A stretch of DNA of 64,000 nucleotides from Polaromonas vacuolata (GTDB taxonomy: Bacteria; Pseudomonadota; Gammaproteobacteria; Burkholderiales; Burkholderiaceae_C): NCBI RefSeq assembly GCF_012584515.1, contig NZ_CP051461.1:401001-465000 (forward strand). The letters run 5' to 3'. Positions 56,519 to 64,000 of the stretch are shown piece after piece. The notes below the pieces were generated by a model, which worked only from the letters and a program-made list of their open reading frames with translations, was not told where the DNA came from and made no database searches. Within the stretch, counting starts at the first letter, position 1. The number at the start of each line of letters is the position of its first letter. A program made the translations under genes and the position numbers.

Positions 56519-57187
56519 TCAAGCGTAGCTAATCCAATCGGCATGCTCAGGCGCATCTAAGTGCGGTAAGTTGTTGTAGCTTACCAACATGTGGCGCTTG
56601 GGGTTGAAGGCGAACTCCGTGATGGATGAGTTGCGTATGCGTAGGTTGAGTTCTATGGTCGCATCCGGGCTGGCGCCCATTACTTGGCCAACAGCCGTTG
56701 AGATCGGCCCGCCGCTAGAAACTAGCAGCACATTGCCGTGGCAGTTCTCGCGTACATGGTCTAAGGCCGTGTTGATACCGGCCACAAAATCGATATAACT
56801 AGGCATGCCGACGGGGCTGACCACGCCGGCCATCCACTGCGCTAAACCGTTTTTGAGCAGCCGAAAGTGGCTGCGGTACATTTCGGGTGTAGTTGGTTTT
56901 TCAAGCTTGTAAGGGTGAATGGCATGGATCACTGCCTCGCTGTCGTACTCGTTCAGCGCCGGCCAGCTACTGGACGGCGGGTTGGCCTGCATGCCCGCGC
57001 AGATACCAGCAAAGGTGCTGACTTGGCGTTTGAGTGTGCCGGTTAGTGCGGCGTCAAAGACGATGCCTTTGTATTTAAAGTACTCTCCTAGCCGTTTGGC
57101 TTGGCGCTCGCCGAGCCCGCTAAGTACATCGTAATCGTCGGCACCAAACGAGGCCTGGCCATGGCGCACAAGGTATAAATTTCCCAT
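56519..57187 (-). CDS. Histidine phosphatase family protein
   Basis: A 222-residue member of the phosphoglycerate-mutase-like superfamily. The phospho-accepting His is in LYLVRHGQASFG at the N-terminus; a Glu/Asp acid-base region (LNEYDSEAVI) and the second catalytic His region (VLLVSSGGPIST) follow, but the second His of the usual SHG is replaced by SSG, which is unusual. The substrate is unknown and activity may be reduced or altered. Confidence 0.9.
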   Translation of the reverse strand: MGNLYLVRHGQASFGADDYDVLSGLGERQAKRLGEYFKYKGIVFDAALTGTLKRQVSTFAGICAGMQANPPSSSWPALNEYDSEAVIHAIHPYKLEKPTTPEMYRSHFRLLKNGLAQWMAGVVSPVGMPSYIDFVAGINTALDHVRENCHGNVLLVSSGGPISTAVGQVMGASPDATIELNLRIRNSSITEFAFNPKRHMLVSYNNLPHLDAPEHADWISYA

Positions 57188-57260
57188 ACAAGAATTGTCA
57201 GCCCGGTATCCGAGTTTTACTGTCGCCGGGGTGTCGTGTTGAGGGTTTACCTTAGCGTGT

Positions 57261-58181
57261 TTACAACCAGACGCTACCGCTAATGCAGGTCACACTTTGC
57301 CCGCCAACCCAAACCTGTCCATTCGAGTCGCGCTGCAAACTGACTTGGCCGGCGCGGCCCATACAACAGCCTTGGGCTGCGGTGTAGCTGTCTGGCATTC
57401 GGCCCTCGGCCATTAGCCACTGTGCCAAGCTGGCGTTTAGGCTGCCGGTTACCGGGTCTTCGTCAATGCCAATACATGCCGCGAAGGCGCGCACTTCAAG
57501 GTCTGGTTCGGCTTGGGCGCTGGCCGTTCTTTGTCCAAAAGCCCTGGCTTCGCGGTTGATGCGTGCGATTAGCGCTGGTGCGACTTCTTTTTTATAAATT
57601 GCTGTTACGCCTATTTTTAGGTTTAGCCTTTGTAACTCGGCATGGTTGGGGGAAATTTGCAGCACAGTTTCCGGGCTGTCCAGCAGCAGGCTAAACCAGA
57701 CTGGGCCGTTGTCTAATATTTGCGCACTGAGGATTTGTGCCATCTCAAGTCCCAACGCCGCCGCCGCTTGCGTCAATTGCAATTGGCTAGGCGATGATTG
57801 TTTGAGTGCGGGCGCGGCAAAGGCGAGAGCTTGCTCGGCTAAACCGCGGCGTATCTTGATCAGCCCTACGCTGCATTGTTGGATGATGAAGTCTGAGTGT
57901 TGGGGCTGGCCGCCGGCCTCTAACCAACTGTGACAGCTGCCTAACGTTGGGTGACCGGCAAACGGCAATTCACCGCCGGGCGTGAAGATACGCAATCGAT
58001 AGTCAGCGGCAGCGTCAAGCGGCGGCAATACAAACGTGGTCTCGGATAAGTTAGTCCAGCGCGCAAAGCTTTGCATAGCGGCGTCGTCCAAATCTCTGCC
58101 GTCAAGTACCACCGCCAGCGGGTTACCTAAATAAGCCGTAGCGGTGAAAACATCGACTTGTTTGAAGGCGCGTTGTTGCAT
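57261..58181 (-). CDS. PhzF family isomerase-like protein
   Basis: A 306-residue PhzF-fold protein (diaminopimelate-epimerase-like, two similar halves). From the ATG at 58181 it reads MQQRAFKQVDVFTATAYLGN, then ARWTNLSETTFVLPP with the family's key Glu, FTPGGELPFAGHPTLGSCH, and DEDPVTGSLNASLAQWL. True PhzF acts in phenazine synthesis, but no other phz gene is here, so a general isomerase role is more likely. An upstream in-frame start overlapping the aminotransferase gene is less likely. Confidence 0.92.
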   Translation of the reverse strand: MQQRAFKQVDVFTATAYLGNPLAVVLDGRDLDDAAMQSFARWTNLSETTFVLPPLDAAADYRLRIFTPGGELPFAGHPTLGSCHSWLEAGGQPQHSDFIIQQCSVGLIKIRRGLAEQALAFAAPALKQSSPSQLQLTQAAAALGLEMAQILSAQILDNGPVWFSLLLDSPETVLQISPNHAELQRLNLKIGVTAIYKKEVAPALIARINREARAFGQRTASAQAEPDLEVRAFAACIGIDEDPVTGSLNASLAQWLMAEGRMPDSYTAAQGCCMGRAGQVSLQRDSNGQVWVGGQSVTCISGSVWL

Positions 58182-58212
58182 TGTTTTCGATCTCCATGCT
58201 GTTTGAGTTGAC

Positions 58213-59418
58213 TTATTTAGCGACCAGTAAAGCGTCTTCTCTGCTTTGTTCACGCTCTGGATTTAACGCGTTTATTGCCGCTGCGATTGCGGCTACGCCG
58301 GTGTTTATCTGCTCCACGCTAGCGGTCACAAAAGATAGGCGCAAGGTGCGTGTATCGGGATGGTCTGCGTAGAAGGCCCAGCCAGGTACAAAGGCGACGT
58401 TGCGCTCGACGGCTCGCGGCAGGAGTTCTATCGCGTTCATGCCTTGTGGCAGTCGCACCCATAAAAACATGCCACCGGCTGGAGTGTTCCATTCGACGCC
58501 GGCTGGCATTTCGCGTGTCATTGCGGTGAGCATGGCGTCGCGTTGGGACTTGTAGAGCGCGCGTATGGTTGGCACATGGCGCTCTAAAAAGCCGTCCTTC
58601 ATAACCTCTGCCACCATGCGTTGGTTAAAGCTGGGACTGTGCAGGTCGGCGGCTTGCTTGGCTTGCAGTAGCTTTGGGTAGAGTGACTTGGGCGCGACCA
58701 TAAAGCCTAGGCGCAGACCCGGTGCTAAAACTTTGGAGAACGATCCGAGGTAGACGCAACCTTCGGGGTTGCGGGCTGTCAAGGGCAGCGGCGGGGGCTC
58801 GTCAAACCACAATTCTCCATAGGGGTTGTCTTCGACAATCGGTAGTCCTAAAGCGCTGGCTTGTGCGCTTAAAGCGGCGCGGCTTTCCTCGCTCATGGTG
58901 CGGCCGGTGGGATTCTGGAAATTGGGCAGTACGTAGAAAAATCTCGCACCTTCTGCTTTGGCCTTGAGGTCTTGCAAGTCCAAGCCGTTGGCGTTGCTCG
59001 CGACGCTGAGGATGTTTGGCTCCATGGGTGTGAAGGCTTGCAATGCACCCAGATAAGTGGGGGTCTCCACCAATACGCGACTGCCTTCGTCAATCAGAAT
59101 TTTGGCGATTAAATCCAGGCCTTGTTGTGAGCCGGTGGTGATTAACACTTGCGCTGGATCGACCTCCCAAGGCAGCATAGCCGCGACCATTTCGCGCAGC
59201 GGTGCGTAGCCTTCGCTGGCCGCGTATTGCAAGGCGGCTTGGCCGTCGTCGCGCAGGACTTTTTCGCAGGCGGCGCTGAACTCACTGATCGGAAAAGTCT
59301 TGGGCGAGGGTAGGCCGCCGGCAAAACTGATGATGCCGGGTTTTTCGGTGACCTTGAGGATCTCGCGGATCACCGACGGATTCATTTTTTCGGCGCGGCG
59401 CGCTTGCGTCCAGTTCAT
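58213..59418 (-). CDS. PLP-dependent aminotransferase, class I/II
   Basis: A 401-residue fold-type I aminotransferase close to the 2-aminoadipate/LysN and MocR-catalytic group but with no DNA-binding domain. The PLP lysine is in YLGSFSKVLAPGLRLGF; FQNPTGRTMSEESR and DNPYGELWFDE are conserved cofactor-binding motifs. It probably uses aromatic, branched-chain or aminoadipate-type substrates. It lies 31 bases upstream of the PhzF gene and is likely cotranscribed. Confidence 0.93.
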   Translation of the reverse strand: MNWTQARRAEKMNPSVIREILKVTEKPGIISFAGGLPSPKTFPISEFSAACEKVLRDDGQAALQYAASEGYAPLREMVAAMLPWEVDPAQVLITTGSQQGLDLIAKILIDEGSRVLVETPTYLGALQAFTPMEPNILSVASNANGLDLQDLKAKAEGARFFYVLPNFQNPTGRTMSEESRAALSAQASALGLPIVEDNPYGELWFDEPPPLPLTARNPEGCVYLGSFSKVLAPGLRLGFMVAPKSLYPKLLQAKQAADLHSPSFNQRMVAEVMKDGFLERHVPTIRALYKSQRDAMLTAMTREMPAGVEWNTPAGGMFLWVRLPQGMNAIELLPRAVERNVAFVPGWAFYADHPDTRTLRLSFVTASVEQINTGVAAIAAAINALNPEREQSREDALLVAK

Positions 59419-59485
59419 ATTTAAAGTCCTCTAAGTTGAGTAGGGCCCGACGGGCAATTTTTTTAACTAGGCTTGTGTGCGTCGT

Positions 59486-60100
59486 TCACAGTCGCAGCAT
59501 CCAGATGCCAGTTACGAACAATATCAGTGCCATGATGCGGTTAAAGATCAGCAGGCGTCTACCTGTGCCAACTGGGCCGGCTAGCCATTCGCGCAGTAGC
59601 GAGCCAATCAGTGCATAGCTTAAGTTGCTCACAAATGCATAGCAGAGCATGACGGGTAATACGATGGCAAAACGTATCAGTGGTTGACTTTGTCCGGCGA
59701 TCCAGCCACTGACAATTGCCAGCGCCATCATCCAGGCTTTGATGTTGACGAATTGAAGGGCTGCGCCTTGCCAGAAGCCGACATTGGCCGGTACTTTGGC
59801 CGCGTGATGGCCAGCGGCCGGCTTACGGGCTAAGCGGTAGGCCAGCCAAAACAAGTAGCCAATACCTAGCAACTTGACGCTCAGTCCTAGGATTGGCACG
59901 GCCGCTAGTAAAGCGCCCAGTCCTAGGCTGCACAGTCCGAGCAACACGCCCCAGCCAACCGGTACAGAACAGATGAAGGGCAATGCTAGGCGCAGACCGT
60001 GGTTAGCGGCCAGTGTGGTCGATAGCATGGTGTTGGGGCCGGGTGAAAAACTCATCGCCGTTGCCAGCACTAATAAAGCAGTAAATTCTTGCCAGTTCAT
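59486..60100 (-). CDS. LysE family amino-acid exporter
   Basis: A 204-residue inner-membrane exporter (RhtB/LysE) with about six membrane segments. The N-terminal FSPGPNTMLSTTLAANHGLR holds the family motif SPGPN. Substrates are amino acids or their derivatives. Such genes are often controlled by Lrp- or LysG-like regulators, and an Lrp-like gene is 3 kb away. Confidence 0.94.
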   Translation of the reverse strand: MNWQEFTALLVLATAMSFSPGPNTMLSTTLAANHGLRLALPFICSVPVGWGVLLGLCSLGLGALLAAVPILGLSVKLLGIGYLFWLAYRLARKPAAGHHAAKVPANVGFWQGAALQFVNIKAWMMALAIVSGWIAGQSQPLIRFAIVLPVMLCYAFVSNLSYALIGSLLREWLAGPVGTGRRLLIFNRIMALILFVTGIWMLRL

Positions 60101-60179
60101 GGCTTCGACTCTAGCGGTGAAAGTGCCTTTTTACGGCGGCAGGCCAAGTTTAGTTTTGCGGCGCTTACTCAGTGCATTT

Positions 60180-61901
60180 TCAGAGCATTTCTTCGGGTGC
60201 TAGCGGGCCGAGTAATTTTAGAAGCAGCTTTAGGCCGGCGCTGGCGTCGGGCTCTGTTGTGCTGTCTTGTTGACCCGAGCCTTGCGGCGCTCTCCAGACC
60301 AGTTCTTGGTCAACGTTTTCAACCCGGTAGGCGCCACTCATCATGGCCGGTTCAATCAAGCTTGTGGCTTGGTTAGCGATTGCACGGTTGCGTATGAGTA
60401 GGGCGACTTCGCTGTTTTGCAGCTGTGAGCGCAGGTCTAGGTTCATAGAACCGACTACCAATAGGCGGTCATCTATCACTACTACCTTGGCATGTAAGCT
60501 GGTTCGTGAACTCCCGCCTATGCTGCTAGAACCCGTAAAGCCGTTGCGGGAGGAGCCGAAACTTTTGATGGAAACTGGCTGCTCCGCACGCATTTCATAC
60601 AACTCAATACCTAGCGCGAGCAGTGCTTTCCGGTAACGCGCGTAGCCGACATGTGCGGCAGGTGCATCGTTTGATGCCAGTGAGTTCGTCAACACGCGCA
60701 CGCGTACGCCGCGTGCCTTGATGCTGGCAAAGGTTTGCATCATTCGCTCACCCGGCACGAAATAGGGCGAGACTATTAATATGTCGGTTTTTGCTTGCGA
60801 CATCAGTTGCAGCAAGCCGTCTACGGTGGTGTCCTGTGAAGCTTCTACGCTGTCAGCATCGGCGGCAATCTTTGAGGGCTTGTCGACCATTAGTACTGAC
60901 GGGGCCCAAGTCCACGTTAGTAAGCTTAGGTTGGTTTTGTCTGACAAGGTAGGCGGGATAACGTCGGATTTCTCTGTGCTGATCAATGGGTTTGGCGTGT
61001 CTTGCACTGTTTTAATCAGTGTGACCGGATTCTCGACGTTGCGGCTGCTAGCTTCACCATTGATGTCGTTATTGTTAGGTTGAGCTTTTGGCTCTATAGC
61101 TTTGAGATCAGCTGCCGTCATCAGCGATTGCACTGGGTAGGCCAGTGGATTGTTCCAGTACTGATCAAAGCTTTGCGAGAGATCGCGTGCAATCCGACCA
61201 GCAGCCAACACATCGATATCGACAAAATTTGTGCCTTTGCTTTGGCCAAAATAGTTCTCACCAATGTTGCGACCGCCGGTGATGGCGACTGCGTTGTCGG
61301 CAACGAAAATCTTGTTGTGCATGCGCCTCTGTAGTCGCGCCACATTACTTAGGCTGCTGATGATGCGCACCAAGCCCGAGGCGCGCCCACTGGGTAGTGG
61401 ATTGAACAGTCGCATTTCTATATTGGGGACAAAAGCGAGCTTGAGTACTTGGGCATTGGTGCCGGCGGTATTGAAGTCGTCGAGCAGTATGCGTACCCGT
61501 ACACCGCGTTGGGCGGCTTCTTGCAATGCCTCCAGCATGCGGGCCGTGGTGGCATCTGCGTTGATCGCGTAGTACTGAAGGTCTAGCGTTTTTTCGGCGG
61601 CTTCGATTAGCGTCATGCGGCTGCTAAAGGCCAACTCTGCACTGCCGACCAAGGCGAAGCCCGAATCATTGTGCGTGCCGGCTTTTGCTGCACGTTCAGC
61701 GACTGCCTTACCAATTCGGGTGTGACTGTTGTCGACTAGCGCTGTGCTGATTGGTCGGCTGACGTTCTCCGGCAAGCTGGCACAAGCGCCTAGGCACAGG
61801 ACCATCAGCATAGGCCAGAAGCGACGCAGTTTATTGCGTAGGCTAGGTGCACTCGCAACAGGGGAGGTATAGGTGGCGGGCGAAATCAGCATATTGAGCA
61901 C
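60180..61901 (-). CDS. Phospholipase D family lipoprotein (cardiolipin-synthase-like)
   Basis: A 573-residue protein with a lipobox (VLCLGAC, Cys about 40) and two HKD motifs: HNKIFVADNAVAITGGRNIG and HAKVVVIDDRLLVVGSMNLD. Between them an insert of about 60 residues is rich in Asn, Asp and Ser. It resembles the ClsC/YmdC group that makes cardiolipin or transfers phosphatidyl groups, here anchored in the periplasm. Both catalytic motifs are intact. Confidence 0.9.
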   Translation of the reverse strand: MLNMLISPATYTSPVASAPSLRNKLRRFWPMLMVLCLGACASLPENVSRPISTALVDNSHTRIGKAVAERAAKAGTHNDSGFALVGSAELAFSSRMTLIEAAEKTLDLQYYAINADATTARMLEALQEAAQRGVRVRILLDDFNTAGTNAQVLKLAFVPNIEMRLFNPLPSGRASGLVRIISSLSNVARLQRRMHNKIFVADNAVAITGGRNIGENYFGQSKGTNFVDIDVLAAGRIARDLSQSFDQYWNNPLAYPVQSLMTAADLKAIEPKAQPNNNDINGEASSRNVENPVTLIKTVQDTPNPLISTEKSDVIPPTLSDKTNLSLLTWTWAPSVLMVDKPSKIAADADSVEASQDTTVDGLLQLMSQAKTDILIVSPYFVPGERMMQTFASIKARGVRVRVLTNSLASNDAPAAHVGYARYRKALLALGIELYEMRAEQPVSIKSFGSSRNGFTGSSSIGGSSRTSLHAKVVVIDDRLLVVGSMNLDLRSQLQNSEVALLIRNRAIANQATSLIEPAMMSGAYRVENVDQELVWRAPQGSGQQDSTTEPDASAGLKLLLKLLGPLAPEEML

Positions 61902-61981
61902 ACTCTAATTCATGCTGGTCTCGCGCGCCGCTTGTCGCTACCTTTTTATGTTGTAGGCCATCAGCTTGCAAGGCTGTTAAC

Positions 61982-63901
61982 TTAGGCTGCTAAGGTTTCC
62001 CAACGCTGCAGTGCTGTCATCAGTTCTTCCTCAATTTTGGCATTGCGTGCGGTTAACTCCGCTGCGCGTTTGGGGTTGTTCGCGTAAAGCGTGCCATCAA
62101 ACAATTCTTGCTCTATAGCTTTTTGCTGAGATTCGAGTTGCTGTATCTGGGCTGGCAATCCGTCGAGCTCGCGCTGATCTTTATAGCCAAGCTTCTTTTT
62201 CGTTGCGGCATCATCTTTGCTGGCCTTTGGGGCTGGCTTGGCTGCGGCTTTGGCTGCGGGTGCATTTTTAGCATTTGCTGCCGCATTAATTTGCGCCGCG
62301 CGTTTCGATTGTGTAATCCAGTCGGTCACGCCGCCTTCGTATTCGCGCCAAAAGCCCGGGTTGTCTGGTGTTCCTTCGTAAGCGATGGTGCTGGTGACTA
62401 CGTTGTCCAGGAAACGCCTGTCGTGGCTTACCAAGAAAACTGTTCCCGCATAGTTTTGCAGCAAGTCTTCTAGCAACTCAAGTGTGTCGATATCCAGATC
62501 GTTGGTTGGCTCGTCGAGTACCAGTACATTGGCTGGCCTGGCGAACAAACGCGCGAGCAGCAAGCGGTTCCTCTCGCCACCAGACAGCGTGCGTACCGGG
62601 GAGTTGGCACGCTGTGGCGAGAACAAAAAGTCTGTGAGGTAGCTTTTGACGTGCTTTTTCTGCCCATTGATCTCTACCCACTCGCTGCCCGGGCTGATGA
62701 AGTCTTCTAACGTAGCGTCTAAGTCAAGACCATCGCGCATCTGATCGAAGTAAGCCACTTGCAGATTTGCACCTTGGCGGATTTTGCCGGGCGGTATGGT
62801 CTCGTCTGGTTGGAGCTCACCGAGTATGAGTTTGAGCAATGTTGTTTTGCCTGCGCCGTTAGGGCCGAGTAAACCGATCTTGTCACCCCGCAGCAATGTG
62901 CCGCTAAACCGGTTAACGATGATTTTTTCGCTGCCTGGATGACCAAAGCTTTTGCTGACTTCAGTCAGTTCTGCCACTATCTTGCCGCTTTTCTCGCCGC
63001 TTGATACATCAAGGTTAACGCGGCCCACCGCATCACGGCGGGAAGCACGGCCATCACGCAAGACTTCTAAGCGACCTATGCGAGCGACGCTGCGGGTACG
63101 TCGGGCTTCTACGCCTTTGCGTATCCAGATTTCTTCTTGAGCCAGCAGCTTGTCGGCTTTTGCGTTGATGACGGCTTCTTGCGCCATCTGTTCTTCTTTT
63201 TGCACCAGGTACTGTGCAAAGTTGCCCGGGTAGCTAAGCATCTTCCCACGGTCGAGTTCCACAATCATGGTTGCGACTTGGTCCAAGAAGGCGCGGTCGT
63301 GGGTGATGGTAATGATGCTGCCGTTGAAGTTGATCAGCAATTCTTCAAGCCAAGCGATAGAGTCAAGATCAAGGTGGTTGGTCGGCTCATCTAATAGAAG
63401 AACATCCGGTTTAGCAACCAGTGCTTGAGCCAGTGCAACGCGTTTTCTGGTTCCGCCTGATAGGGAGCCGACGATGGCGTCTTTGTCTAAGTGCAGGCGG
63501 TGCAGTGTTTCTTCGACACGTTGCTCCCATGTCCAACCGTCTAGGGCTTCGATTTCTGACTGAAGTGCGTCTAGGTCAGTATGTTCATCTGCTGCTAGAT
63601 ATAACTCCACGACTTGTTTGGTGCGAGCTAGGCCAGCACTAGCCGCTACAAACACCGTAGCGTGCGGATCGAGACTAGGCTCTTGGGGCACATAGGCGAT
63701 GCGTAAGTTTTGCTGCAACTGCAAAGTTCCGTCATCAGGTTTATCTATGCCAGCAAGAATCTTTAACAGCGAAGACTTGCCTGTGCCATTACGGCCAATC
63801 AGACCAATACGCTGGTTGTTTTCGAGTGAGAAATCTGCATGATCCAGCAGAGCGACGTGCCCAAAAGCGAGTTGAGCGTCAAGTAAAGTAATAAGTGCCA
63901 T
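61982..63901 (-). CDS. ABC-F ATPase, Uup type
   Basis: A 639-residue cytosolic tandem ABC ATPase without membrane segments. First cassette: GRNGTGKSSLLK, LSGGTRKRVALAQ, LLLDEPTNHLD. Second cassette: GPNGAGKTTLLK, LSGGERNRLLLAR, LVLDEPTNDLD. A basic linker with arginine-rich patches lies between them, and the C-terminus has an Ala/Lys-rich linker and a coiled coil (LPAQIQQLESQQKAIEQELF) typical of Uup. ABC-F proteins act on ribosomes or, for Uup, also in transposon precise excision and DNA metabolism. Confidence 0.94.
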   Translation of the reverse strand: MALITLLDAQLAFGHVALLDHADFSLENNQRIGLIGRNGTGKSSLLKILAGIDKPDDGTLQLQQNLRIAYVPQEPSLDPHATVFVAASAGLARTKQVVELYLAADEHTDLDALQSEIEALDGWTWEQRVEETLHRLHLDKDAIVGSLSGGTRKRVALAQALVAKPDVLLLDEPTNHLDLDSIAWLEELLINFNGSIITITHDRAFLDQVATMIVELDRGKMLSYPGNFAQYLVQKEEQMAQEAVINAKADKLLAQEEIWIRKGVEARRTRSVARIGRLEVLRDGRASRRDAVGRVNLDVSSGEKSGKIVAELTEVSKSFGHPGSEKIIVNRFSGTLLRGDKIGLLGPNGAGKTTLLKLILGELQPDETIPPGKIRQGANLQVAYFDQMRDGLDLDATLEDFISPGSEWVEINGQKKHVKSYLTDFLFSPQRANSPVRTLSGGERNRLLLARLFARPANVLVLDEPTNDLDIDTLELLEDLLQNYAGTVFLVSHDRRFLDNVVTSTIAYEGTPDNPGFWREYEGGVTDWITQSKRAAQINAAANAKNAPAAKAAAKPAPKASKDDAATKKKLGYKDQRELDGLPAQIQQLESQQKAIEQELFDGTLYANNPKRAAELTARNAKIEEELMTALQRWETLAA

Positions 63902-64000
63902 ATAGGCTAGGTATTATCCCGGTGTTCTGGCTCTCATGCTCGGTAGTTGAGGTTTACTCATACTTACCCTTGTGCGGATTCGTTAGCATTCCTAGCAATC
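63902..64000. other. Right edge, upstream of the ABC-F gene
   Basis: The last 99 bases hold no gene that I can support. They probably include the promoter of the leftward ABC-F gene. Confidence 0.5.

Noticed and set aside
57261..58181. Phenazine biosynthesis cluster
   Set aside because: Only a PhzF-fold gene is present; no phzA-G partner exists in the window, and PhzF-fold proteins are widespread in non-producers.

Overview
The window is a chromosomal segment of a motile betaproteobacterium, most likely Burkholderiales, family Comamonadaceae (Rhodoferax/Polaromonas-like). The evidence is the FlhDC master regulator together with polar-type betaproteobacterial flg and fli gene order, a stand-alone FlhB-like protein beside a second FliK-like protein, the hemE-priA pair, an OprB-like porin, and moderately high GC coding DNA separated by AT-rich intergenic regions. 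I see no transposase, integrase, phage gene, tRNA, rRNA or CRISPR array. The first 40 kb is a flagellar/chemotaxis supercluster and the last 24 kb is ordinary housekeeping and metabolism.

Layout: (1) 1-5833 (+): 3' part of flgE, then flgF, flgG, flgH, flgI, flgJ (hook, distal rod, L and P rings, rod cap/muramidase). (2) 5834-12345 (+): a sensory block of three chemoreceptors and one cheW inserted between flgJ and flgK. Two receptors end in a DWETF CheR-tether pentapeptide and the third does not; an 11-copy heptamer repeat lies between the first two. (3) 12399-15723 (+): flgK and flgL behind a near-consensus sigma-28 promoter. (4) 15850-27665 (-): fliR, Q, P, O, N, M, L, K, J, I, H, G, F, an overlapping export/C-ring/MS-ring operon. 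(5) 28111-34050 (+): fliE, fliC (sigma-28 promoter), fliD, fliS, fliT, a second fliK-like gene and an flhB-tail-like gene. (6) 34051-39816 (+): an AT-rich island, then flhD, flhC, motA, motB, a CheY-like regulator and cheA.

After cheA the chemotaxis operon stops and unrelated genes begin: an OprB-like porin (+), outer-membrane phospholipase A (-), an unknown exported protein (-), Rep-type helicase (-), AEC transporter (+), priA (-), hemE (-), a CoA-binding protein (-), dsbD (-), a B12-binding radical SAM protein (+), creatininase family protein (+), an Lrp/AsnC regulator (+) with a good Lrp-type box, histidine phosphatase (-), PhzF-like isomerase (-), PLP aminotransferase (-), LysE exporter (-), phospholipase D lipoprotein (-) and a Uup-type ABC-F ATPase (-).

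How it works together: FlhDC would switch on the export and basal-body genes; sigma-28 promoters at fliC and flgK (and possibly the first receptor) would then drive late genes. The receptors signal through CheW and CheA to CheY-like regulators and the MotAB motor. CheR, CheB, CheZ, FlhA, FlhB, FliA and FlgM are not in the window. Most of it is conventional. The features most worth a second look are the short tandem repeats in non-coding DNA of the flagellar locus, the separated chemotaxis genes, the FliK-like/FlhB-like pair, a possible small RNA beside lrp, and a DnaA-box group upstream of priA.
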